This document shows, one piece after another, positions 45,267 through 52,721 of a stretch of DNA of 64,000 nucleotides. Within the stretch, counting starts at the first letter, position 1. Every line of letters starts with the position of its first letter. The translations under genes were made by a program, and so were the position numbers. The stretch comes from DASQUK01 sp963813485 (GTDB taxonomy: Bacteria; Actinomycetota; Acidimicrobiia; Acidimicrobiales; VFJN01): assembly GCA_963813485.1 (NCBI GenBank), contig CAWEZE010000020.1, forward strand, positions 186,001-250,000. Direction: 5' to 3'. Below the pieces are notes generated by a model. That model saw nothing but the letters and a program-made list of their open reading frames with translations. It did not search any database and was not told the origin of the DNA.

Positions 45267-46352
45267 TCAGCTTGGCAGCAGATCGAGGGTGCCGAGCTCA
45301 GTGATTGCCGCCGAGCACCGGCGCCACATGGCAAGGAACATGGCGTCTCCCCGTTCGGTGGTCGTGGCGGTGAGCCGTCCCAACAGGATGATGAGCGGGC
45401 CGTGCAACATGCCCGCGCGGTAGTCGTCTACGCACAGGTCCAGCGGGTAGTCGTCGACGCCCTCGGCGGTCAGGTGGCCGTGGTATCGGGCGACGAGCTC
45501 GTGCTCGTGGCGGCGGCGGTCGTCGATCGAGAGGCAGGTGCCGAGGAAGTAGGCCAGGTCCCGGCCCGGCTGGGCGATTGCGACCGTTTGCCAGTCCACG
45601 GCCGCAACCTTCCCCGGATCGCCGATCGGGAACAGGAGATTGTCGAGGCGGTAGTCGCCGTGAACGACGGCGAAGGTCGGCGCCGGTGCGACCATCCAGG
45701 ACGCCAGGACCTGGCGCGACGCGTCGAGCACGGCGCGCTCCGCCAGAGTCAGCTCGGCGGCGAACCGGTCTCCGAACTGGTCGGCCGCCATCTCCAGCAC
45801 CGGCGCCAGCGCGTCGGCCGTCAGCGCCGGATCCGCCGACAGCCAGGGTCGGCCGGCGATCTCCCCGTCACACCAGGTCGGTCCGTGCAGCGCCGCGAGG
45901 TTGGCCACGGCCGCCTCCGCGGCGGGGACCGGGCAGCCCTCGATCTGGTCGCCGGGACGGCTGTCGGCCAGGTCGTCGAGCACGAGCGTGAAGGACGATG
46001 CATCGTCGGAGATGGCGGCGTGGTGGCACCGCGGCGTGCGGACCGGCAACCGGGGGGCCAGCTCCGTGTAGAAGGCGATCTCCTTTGCGTAGGCCGCCCG
46101 CGCCAGGGGGCCGGCGGCGATCTCGGGGCGGGCCAGCTTGGTGATGACCGTGCGGCTGGGGCCGCCGGGAGCATCGAGCCTCACCCGCAGCGTCACGGAC
46201 ATCTGGCCGGTGCCCACCTCCTCGGCAGTCACGCGGTCGACGGTCGCGGGGGAGCCGGTGGTGCCGAGCACGTCGGCGAACCAACCGGGGGTGAGCTGGT
46301 CGGGTCGCTCGACGACGGCGGTTGCGGGGCGGGAGTCGCTGGGTTCGGCCAT
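45267..46352 (-). CDS. Aminoglycoside phosphotransferase/EcKinase-like kinase
   Basis: A 361-aa kinase-fold phosphotransferase. The catalytic loop is VVHGDYRLDNLLF (HGDxxxDN) and the metal-binding Asp is in AVDWQT. The C-terminal half (GRDLAYFLGTCLSIDDRRRHEHELVARYHGHL) fits the ecdysteroid-kinase-like group common near acyl-CoA genes in actinobacteria. ATG 46352. Substrate unknown; not evidence of antibiotic resistance. Confidence 0.85.
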   Translation of the reverse strand: MAEPSDSRPATAVVERPDQLTPGWFADVLGTTGSPATVDRVTAEEVGTGQMSVTLRVRLDAPGGPSRTVITKLARPEIAAGPLARAAYAKEIAFYTELAPRLPVRTPRCHHAAISDDASSFTLVLDDLADSRPGDQIEGCPVPAAEAAVANLAALHGPTWCDGEIAGRPWLSADPALTADALAPVLEMAADQFGDRFAAELTLAERAVLDASRQVLASWMVAPAPTFAVVHGDYRLDNLLFPIGDPGKVAAVDWQTVAIAQPGRDLAYFLGTCLSIDDRRRHEHELVARYHGHLTAEGVDDYPLDLCVDDYRAGMLHGPLIILLGRLTATTTERGDAMFLAMWRRCSAAITELGTLDLLPS

Positions 46353-46425
46353 CCAGGCGTCAAAGCTACGGGCCGGCGGTCGGCGCCGCGTCCATCCGTG
46401 GCGCTGCGAGCTGCGGCGGAACGCG

Positions 46426-46456
46426 GTGACGGGAGGCCCCGCGGGCCTCCCGTCAC
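46426..46456. terminator. Strong GC hairpin
   Basis: A perfect 14-bp stem GTGACGGGAGGCCC / GGGCCTCCCGTCAC with a CGC loop, between the minus-strand paralogue gene cluster and the phosphotransferase gene. No U-tract. Confidence 0.65.
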
Positions 46457-46503
46457 TCTCGTTCGTCGGAAAGATCGACGCAGCCTGTTGTGGCCGGGAG
46501 GGA

Positions 46504-46608
46504 CTAGTCCCCAGCGGCTGCCTCGACGGTGGACTGGTTGGTTTCCACCGAGTGGTCCGACGGCCGCTCAGCGGCCAGCCACCTCCAGGGTCCCGTGACA
46601 ACAGTCAT
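46504..46608 (-). CDS. Candidate small protein (34 aa)
   Basis: ATG at 46608, one to four bases from the alternative 14-aa frame, gives MTVVTGPWRWLAAERPSDHS and a further 14 residues ending AAAGD. It ends within the palindrome GGGACTAGTCCC. The AAAGGAGGT ribosome site upstream could serve it. Expression unproven; the shorter frame at 46612 is a competitor. Confidence 0.35.
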   Translation of the reverse strand: MTVVTGPWRWLAAERPSDHSVETNQSTVEAAAGD

Positions 46609-46612
46609 TCAT
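46568..46612 (-). CDS. Candidate 14-aa Cys-Cys leader peptide
   Basis: ATG 46612 overlaps the stop of the upstream gene (ATGA) behind an excellent AAAGGAGGT ribosome site. The peptide is MNDCCHGTLEVAGR. Its stop lies in the hairpin loop GGCCGC-TCA-GCGGCC (46562-46576), and further hairpins follow at about 46499 and 46426. The arrangement resembles cysteine-responsive attenuator peptides described in mycobacteria, but this is inference. Confidence 0.35.
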   Translation of the reverse strand: MNDCCHGTLEVAGR

Positions 46613-48045
46613 GCGTTGGACCACCTCCTTTCTCTGGTGCCCCGCAGGCTACCAACGCCGTCGCCCGCCGCACGGGCGTTTTGGGTCACTCCGTGGACGC
46701 GGTGGCCGACGGCTCGGCTCGGCTCGGGGTCGAACGGCCGCAGCGACGCCAGGAGGGCGGCGACGTCGTCGACGGGCAGGTCGGTCTCGAACCGGATGGC
46801 TGTGGTGCCGTCGAACAGGGTGCCGATCGTCTCCGAAGAGGACTCGACGACCGTGCCCTCGAAGGATCCGACCGTGAGCGGTCTGGTGTCGCCCGTGACG
46901 TCGAGCACGAACGTGCACGTCCCGGATGTCAGCTGCAGCCAGAGGTAGCGCCCGGAACCTGCGTTGGGATCGCCGTAGACCAGGTTCAGCCCCGAGCAAT
47001 CGTCGGATGGCGTCACCCGGGTGGGCCCGACCCACGCGCCGGTGAGCCGCCATCCCGCAGGCACTCGACCCAGTTCGAGCGGCCGGACACCATCGTCCTG
47101 CAGCGCCTCGACCGGCACGGTGCGCCGCACGGCGACGGGACCACGATCGGGCGGTGCGATGTCCTGGGGCTGGTTGTGACCGGAGATCTCGACGTCGAGC
47201 ACCAGCTGTGGGTCACGCGGCGGCCAGGTCACGACGAGGTGGGCGATGTTTCCTGCGTCGTCGAGGGAGAGCAACGCATCGGCCCCGCCGAGCGGCAACA
47301 GGTCGCCCCCACCGTCGCCGCGGGCTGGCAGCGTGGCGCGGATCACCCGCCGGCCGGCGGCATCGGGCGCCTCGCCCCTGGGGTCACCGGCGGTCGTGAT
47401 CAGGCGCGCCACCACCTGCATGTCCAGCGTGGTCGTGGCGTCGAGCGAGGTTGGGTGCACCATCCAGGCGACGCCGTCGAGGGCGTCGGCGCTGGCGGCG
47501 CTCCGAGTCCAGACGGTGGCGCCCGAGCTGAGGGTCTCCTGCGCCCGGCCGCCGCCGTCGGCTGCAATCTCCCGGGCCAGCACCGGCTGAAGGAGCACAG
47601 CGCCCTCGACCGTCAGGTCACCCACCGCCGAGGCTGCGGCGCCGAACGGTCGGGTGGCGGCGGCGTGCACCGATCCGCGGTAGGAGAACGAGTGGACCTC
47701 CCCGAACCGCAGGATGGCCTGGGCGAACGCCCGCCGAGTCTCGGCCTGCGGGTCATCCGGCGGTGCCGGTGGCCCGCTGGCCGGCTCCTGGTCCTCGGCC
47801 GGTGAGGCGTCGTCGTCCAGCACCGCCCACAGCAGCCCTCCCACGATCAGCCCGACGACCGCCAGCACTGCCGCCAACCGGGGCCAGCCGCCGGGTTCGT
47901 GGACGACACGGCCCGACGACGTTCCCTTGCCCCGGGAGCCGCTGTCCGCCTCGCCCGCCTCGGACTCCCTCGTCACCCGGGACTCGATGGGGATGGGGGC
48001 CTGGTCGCCCACCGCCTCAGTCTCCCACTCTCGGTGACCCGTCAT
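46609..48045 (-). CDS. Membrane-anchored hypothetical protein, paralogue 1
   Basis: A 478-aa protein: cytosolic N-terminus, one TM (WPRLAAVLAVVGLIVGGLLWAV), a Pro/Asp linker and a large extracellular domain that starts RFGEVHSFSYRGSVHAA. The tandem gene at 48017 shares VVHEPGxWPRL, SFxYRGSVHAA, DVTVEGAV, PLELGxxPAGWxLTGA and LASLRPFD, so they are duplicates. The fold is reminiscent of LppX/LprG-like lipid-binding domains only in its layout; I do not assign a function. GTG/ATG start at 48045 overlaps paralogue 2 by 29 bases. Confidence 0.75.
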   Translation of the reverse strand: MTGHREWETEAVGDQAPIPIESRVTRESEAGEADSGSRGKGTSSGRVVHEPGGWPRLAAVLAVVGLIVGGLLWAVLDDDASPAEDQEPASGPPAPPDDPQAETRRAFAQAILRFGEVHSFSYRGSVHAAATRPFGAAASAVGDLTVEGAVLLQPVLAREIAADGGGRAQETLSSGATVWTRSAASADALDGVAWMVHPTSLDATTTLDMQVVARLITTAGDPRGEAPDAAGRRVIRATLPARGDGGGDLLPLGGADALLSLDDAGNIAHLVVTWPPRDPQLVLDVEISGHNQPQDIAPPDRGPVAVRRTVPVEALQDDGVRPLELGRVPAGWRLTGAWVGPTRVTPSDDCSGLNLVYGDPNAGSGRYLWLQLTSGTCTFVLDVTGDTRPLTVGSFEGTVVESSSETIGTLFDGTTAIRFETDLPVDDVAALLASLRPFDPEPSRAVGHRVHGVTQNARAAGDGVGSLRGTRERRWSNA

Positions 48046-49334
48046 CTCGCGGTCGGCCCGACCGCAGGTCGAACGGCCGTAGCGACGCCAGCAGCGGGGC
48101 GACCTCGTCGGAAGGCAGGTCAGAGCTGAAGCTGACGCGGGTGGTCCCGTCGGAAACGTCGCCAGCCGTGGTGTCGAACGACTCGAATACCGTGCCCTCG
48201 AATGGCCCGATTCGCAGCGACCGACCGCCGCGTGCCCACACGGTCAGTGGCCGCCATGCAGGCCTGGCTCGCCGTGGTGAGGTGCAGCGACCCATGGGTC
48301 ACCGCTCGCAGATCGCGGTAGTCGAGGCTGAGCCTGGTGCAACCCGCCGATTGCATCGGTGTCGGCCACGTCACCGACCCCCCGGCGGAGATACGTGCGC
48401 CGGTCAGCGCCCACCCGGCCGGCAAGTCTCCGAGCTCCAGCGGCTCGACGCCGGCGGCAACGAGGTCCTCGACGTCCACCGTGCTGCGAGCTGGAATTCC
48501 CACATCGCCGGGTGCGATGACAGCGGGATCCCCGAGTCGGAGGACGTCGAGCCGAAGCACGAGCCGGGGGTCCTTCTCGGCCGAGGTCAGGACGATGCGG
48601 GCGATGTCGCCGGCCTCGTCGAGCGTGACGCTGACGTCGGCACCGTCCAAGGCGTCGCCATAGCGTTCGTCACGGTCGTCGGGCGGAACGGTGGCCCGGA
48701 GCACGGGGCGCCCGGCGGCATCGGTGCCGTCACGGTGTCGATCGCCGGCCGAGCGCAGGACGTCCGCCACCAGGGCGGCGCCCAACCGGCCCGGGTAGCC
48801 GCCAGTGCGCGAAAGCGACGGCCCGGCGACGTCCCATGCGGCCCCGGCCAGCCGCTCGACGCTCGGCGCCGTGCGGCGCCACACCGTCGAGCCGGACGTC
48901 ACCGTCTCGACGGCGCCGCCCCGGTCGTCGACCGCCACGTCCCGCGTGATCGACTGCGGCAGGCGTACCGCCCCCTCGACGGTCACGTCCGTGGCGATCG
49001 AAGGCCCCGGACGCAGCGCGCTCGGCCCGGCGGCGTGCACGGAACCGCGGTAGGCGAACGACCGGGCGTGCCCCAGTCGCTGGACCGCCGCCATGTACTC
49101 GACCCGGGGATCGCCGCGTTGGTCCTCGGCTCGGTCGGGCTCGCCCGTCCCGAGCACCAGCAGCGCCGCGGCCCCGGCCACCAGGCCCAGCACGGCGGCG
49201 ATCGCCACCAGCCGGGGCCAGCGCCCGGGCTCGTGGACCACACGGCTCGACGAATGGCGACCGAGGACGCCGCCACCCGCATCCGCCACATCCGGTCCGC
49301 TCGTGACCCGGGATTCGACGTGCAGGCGTCGCAC
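48017..49334 (-). CDS. Membrane-anchored hypothetical protein, paralogue 2, frameshifted
   Basis: About 438 aa and similar throughout to paralogue 1: TM at LVAIAAVLGLVAGAAALLVL, then RLGHARSFAYRGSVHAAG and the C-terminal PFEGTVFES and LLASLRPFD blocks. The GTG at 49334 has a good GGAGGTG ribosome site. A one-base indel near 48252 shifts the frame between ASQACMA and RPLTVWARGG. First gene of the pair on the minus strand. Confidence 0.72.
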
Positions 49335-49369
49335 CAGGCCCTATTACACCTCCGGAGCGCTCGCGGTTC

Positions 49370-50641
49370 CTAGGGTCGCGTGAACAGTCCGGCGCCCAGG
49401 AACTCGCCGTCGTCCATGACTCCGGGTAGCGCGAAGTAGAAACCCCCGCCCTCAGGGACGATGTACTCCTCCAACGGCTCGCCGGCGAGGCGCGCCTGGG
49501 TGTTGAGGAACTGGGACAGCCGCCGCTGGAACGACACGAATGCCAGCCCCTGGTCGAGCTGACCGTCGCCGTCGAAGCCGCGGGAGAAGCTCAGCCCCGA
49601 CCGGAAGATGAGATCGTCCTCGGTCTGGGCGCTGCGGGGGTTGGCAAGCCGGATGTGGGCATCGAGCGGGGTCACGTCGCCGTCGGCGTCGTCCGAGTAG
49701 TCGGGGACGTCGGTCTCGACCTCACCGCCCAGCGGTGCCCCGGACTCCTTGTGCCGGCCGATGATCGACTCCTGCTCGGACAGGCGGGTGCGGTCCCAGA
49801 ACTCCACGAGCATCCGGATCACCCGCACGACGTGGTACGTGCCGCCCGCGGTCCATGCGGGCTCGTCGTCGTCGGGTTGCACCCAGACGTAGCGGTCCAT
49901 CATCGCGTCGTCCGACGGGTCCAGGTTGGAGGTGCCGTCGATGAACCCCATCAGGTTGCGCTTGCCGGCCTCCCCGCGGGCCGCCCGGGTGCGACGGTTG
50001 TACCCGTCGAGCATCCAGTGCAACGCCATCGTGCCGCGGGTGGCCCGCGTCAATTGGCGCAGCGCGAAGAGGTTGACGTCCTCGTGGGCGCTGGTGAGGG
50101 TGAGCAGCAGGTCGCCGTGCGACCGCTCGGGGTCGAGCCGGTCGTTGGCGAGGAACGGCATCTTCTCCAGGGCGAGGGGCTTGCGGTCGGCCAGGCCGTA
50201 GCGGTCGTCGAACAGCGACGCCCCGACCGAGACGACCACCGACAAGTCCGCGGGCGGCGGCGGGTTGCCGACAGTGCCGGTGTGGAGTGGCGGGTAGGCG
50301 GGGTCCCGGTCCTCGTACGGCTCGCCGGACACGAGCCGTTCCGACTCGGTGGACAGCGCCCGCAACGTGTCGCGCAGCTCGTCCCGGTTGTCGGCGGTGA
50401 CCGTGAACGCCGCCAGCAGACCCTGCTCGCTGGCCGGATGGGTGATGCCGGGCTGGTTGGGGCCTCGGAACGGCAGGTAGCGGGCGCCGGCCGAGCCCGC
50501 CCCGGCGCCGGACGACGTCTCTCCATCGTCGCCGCGGGACGTGGAATCGCTGCATCCCGCGGTCACGGTCCCACCCAGGCCCGCGACCGCCGTCCCCGCG
50601 AGTCCGCCCGCCAGGAACCTCCGACGCGAAACGGGTGCCAT
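49370..50641 (-). CDS. efeB: Dyp-type heme peroxidase, EfeB family
   Basis: About 423 aa. Twin-arginine signal SRRRFLAGGLAG targets it folded across the membrane. DyP hallmarks are GFIDGTSNLDPSDD (distal Asp), the His in GGTYHVVRVIRM as proximal ligand and the Arg in FWDRTRLSEQE. EfeB oxidises or extracts iron from heme in EfeUOB-type ferrous iron uptake. It sits 26 bases after efeO on the same strand, so they are one operon. ATG 50641 or the adjacent 50644. Confidence 0.93.
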   Translation of the reverse strand: MAPVSRRRFLAGGLAGTAVAGLGGTVTAGCSDSTSRGDDGETSSGAGAGSAGARYLPFRGPNQPGITHPASEQGLLAAFTVTADNRDELRDTLRALSTESERLVSGEPYEDRDPAYPPLHTGTVGNPPPPADLSVVVSVGASLFDDRYGLADRKPLALEKMPFLANDRLDPERSHGDLLLTLTSAHEDVNLFALRQLTRATRGTMALHWMLDGYNRRTRAARGEAGKRNLMGFIDGTSNLDPSDDAMMDRYVWVQPDDDEPAWTAGGTYHVVRVIRMLVEFWDRTRLSEQESIIGRHKESGAPLGGEVETDVPDYSDDADGDVTPLDAHIRLANPRSAQTEDDLIFRSGLSFSRGFDGDGQLDQGLAFVSFQRRLSQFLNTQARLAGEPLEEYIVPEGGGFYFALPGVMDDGEFLGAGLFTRP

Positions 50642-50669
50642 CAACGGTGCGGGCGTGCGGCGAGTGCCG

Positions 50670-51744
50670 TCACCCCTCGAGCCCGAGCGTGCCCGCCACC
50701 GTCGCCAGGTGCTCCGACAGCTCCGCCAGCGTCGTCTGCATCTCGGTCTTGTGCGCGTCGGTGAGCGCGGCGTACGGCTTGTAACCCTCGCCGTCCCGGT
50801 AGGCCCCGAGCTGCCCCTCGAGCTCGTCGAACAGGCCCTCGATGGTGGTGACGAGCGCGGCGTCCTCGGCCTCGATCGCAGGCGACAGCAGCTCGAAGCC
50901 GCGTTGGGCGCCCTCGACGTTGGCGGCGAAGTCCCACAGGTCGGTTCCCGAGTAGCGGTCCTCTTCGCCGGTGATCTTGCCGGTCGACACTTCCTCGATC
51001 AGTTCCGCCGACCCGACCGCCAACGCCGCGGGAGGGATCTCCATGGCCGCCAGCTCCGTCCGGAGGGTCTGCAGGTCGGCGTCGAGTTGATCGGCGAACG
51101 GAGCGCCACCGTCGGTCGTGCCTTGCTCCCACAGCAGGTGCTCGAGCCGGTGCCAGCCGGTGAACGCCGGGTCGTCGACACCCTCGAAGTCGTCGACCCG
51201 GGCGTCGACGGCGCCATCGATCTCCTCGACCAGACCGGCGATGGGCTCGATGCGCTCCCAGCCCTGGCGCGACGGAGCGTAGGCGGCCTTGGCGCCCTCC
51301 AGGTCGCCGGCCCGGACCGCGTCGGTGAAGGTCTTGGCGGCGGCGATGGTCAAGTCGACCTGCTCGGTCACCCAGCGCTGGTACTCGGCGACCGCGTCGG
51401 TCACGAGCGGGTCGTCGGTGGACGAGCCTGCGACCTCGTCGGCGATGCCGCTCCCCGACCCGGCGCCGGATTCGGAGCCGCTGCCCGACCCGCGCCCCCG
51501 ATCCCGACGGGCAGCTCGCGCTGCCCGAGCCGGATCCGGCCGACCCGGACTCGGTGGCGGCACCGCTCGCCGACCCCGACTCGGTGGCGCCACCGCCCGC
51601 CGACGCAGCACCCGAGGCGCTGCCGGAACCGCCGCAGTCGCCGAAGCTGCGTACGTCCGCCCCGTCGTCGTCGCCGCACGCGGCTCCGATGGTGGCGAGT
51701 GCCAGCGACACTGCCGTGGCGGTGATGATGCGATGACGGCGCAC
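50670..51744 (-). CDS. efeO: EfeO-type iron-binding lipoprotein (imelysin M75), frameshifted
   Basis: About 357 aa. Lipoprotein signal ending ATIGAAC, a long Gly/Ser/Ala-rich tether, then the imelysin-like domain with VTEQVDLTIAAAKTFTDAV and the HxxE motif in GWHRLEHLLWEQ. The N-terminal cupredoxin domain of classical EfeO is replaced by the low-complexity tether, in which one base is out of frame near 51490. GTG start at 51744 with GGAGGG upstream. No EfeU permease is present in the window. Confidence 0.87.
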
Positions 51745-51778
51745 AGTTCCCTCCAGCGTCTCCGGTGCCGGCCCGCAT

Positions 51779-51794
51779 GGTAGGCATGCTTATC
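51779..51794 (-). promoter_or_regulatory. Possible iron-regulator box upstream of efeO
   Basis: GGTAGGCATGCTTATC, with a palindromic TAGGCATGCTTA core, 35 bases upstream of efeO. Weakly similar to DtxR/IdeR boxes. Low confidence. Confidence 0.25.
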
Positions 51795-52012
51795 AGCTAG
51801 AGCAAGGAGAGCCCTTCGTCGAGGAGACAGGCGGGTGAGCTAGGCGGGAGCCGGGGCTCAGCGAGCGCCGCGGATCGGCTCGTACACGGCCCGAATCGGG
51901 CCCAGCCTGTGGGTGAACTGTGGGTCTCATTGTGGAGAACATCGCGGAATCTGGGGATGACGAAGAAAGTCTGGGGATTGCCTGGGGATTGCGAAAATGC
52001 CCCTTGACGTGG

Positions 52013-52321
52013 GGTTTAACACCCCGCAAGATGCACCACGTCCACCACAACGGCACGGGCAAAGGATGCGGTCGAGAGCTTCGGTTCTCAGCAATTCCGG
52101 AGCACAGGTCGACGTGGCGGGCCGGTAGGAATGCCGACGGAGACGGTCAAGGTGGGGCGCCCACCACGGTCAGATCCGGGCTGATGCGGGGCGCGCCCTG
52201 CATTAGTCGGCGCTTCTGGTGACACCTCTCGTGTCGCCGGGATCGGCCAGAGCGTCCAACCGTATGGTTGGCCCCGAGCAGCGGACCGGCTAGCTCCGGT
52301 CTGACGCTCGGGGCCTTCCTT
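52013..52321 (+). ncRNA. Candidate structured noncoding RNA
   Basis: In a 980-base stretch with no convincing conserved gene. A TTGACG box near 52013 could be a -35. Downstream hairpins are GGTGGG-GCG-CCCACC (about 52151), ATGCGGGGC/GCCCTGCAT (about 52182), GTGACAC/GTGTCGC (about 52219), CCAACC-GTAT-GGTTGG (52256-52271) and a terminator. A 100-aa open frame (51920-52222) crosses it but looks unlike a protein. Not recognised as RNase P, tmRNA, SRP or 6S RNA. Confidence 0.4.
52270..52321 (+). terminator. Rho-independent terminator
   Basis: Stem GGCCCCGAGC / GCTCGGGGCC enclosing a second stem GACCGG / CCGGTC, followed by TTCCTT. The best terminator in the window. Its first two bases also pair in the preceding CCAACC hairpin, so the two structures could be alternatives. 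Confidence 0.75.
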
Positions 52322-52435
52322 ATCCCGGCGTCGAGATTACTCCGCCGGTTTCGTCCGAACGCGGACCCCCGTCCAATGCTCAACTCCCGTGCGCGGCACT
52401 AGCACCGGGGTCGTGGTGCGCGAGGGCCCGCTAGA

Positions 52436-52467
52436 TACGTAGACCGGTCGCCGGTGGCATCTACGTA
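52436..52467. repeat. Inverted repeat upstream of the small ORF
   Basis: TACGTAGA and TCTACGTA form an 8-bp perfect stem around an inner CCGG-TCG-CCGG. Possible operator or RNA hairpin. Confidence 0.4.
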
Positions 52468-52536
52468 CCTGCGCCCGCTGCGAAATGCGCAGGTCGTCCG
52501 ATGTGGCCGGGTACCTCAGGAGCGCATCCTGGTCTC

Positions 52537-52683
52537 ATGCTTCTCGGATACGACTTCACCAGGACCATGGTCGCCGACCACCAGCAGGACCTCCGGCGCG
52601 AGGCCTCGCGTTGGCGACTCGCTCGGCTCGCCGGACGTCACCGGCAGCGGCCGTCCCGGCGGTCGGCGGCCGTCGGCCTCTGA
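52537..52683 (+). CDS. Small basic hypothetical protein (48 aa)
   Basis: ATG 52537 gives MLLGYDFTRTMVADHQQDL, then RREASRWRLARLAGRHRQR and a short tail. The length and the acidic-to-basic amphipathic helix with REAxxxRLAR resemble small conserved actinobacterial proteins of unknown function; this is an impression only. It lies 38 bases upstream of the LuxR-type regulator. Confidence 0.45.
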   Translation: MLLGYDFTRTMVADHQQDLRREASRWRLARLAGRHRQRPSRRSAAVGL

Positions 52684-52721
52684 CCGAGCCATTCGGCGGG
52701 ACCGCGCCCTACGCTCGGGTG

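Noticed and set aside
45267..46352. Aminoglycoside resistance gene
   Set aside because: Only the general kinase fold is shared; the C-terminal half matches the EcKinase-like group with unknown substrates.
51880..52000. DnaA-box-like words suggesting a replication origin
   Set aside because: None matches TTATCCACA well, no dnaA/dnaN/rpmH genes are near, and spacing is irregular.
51920..52222. A 100-aa protein across the candidate RNA
   Set aside because: Composition is unlike a folded protein, no ribosome site is obvious, and several stable hairpins cross it.
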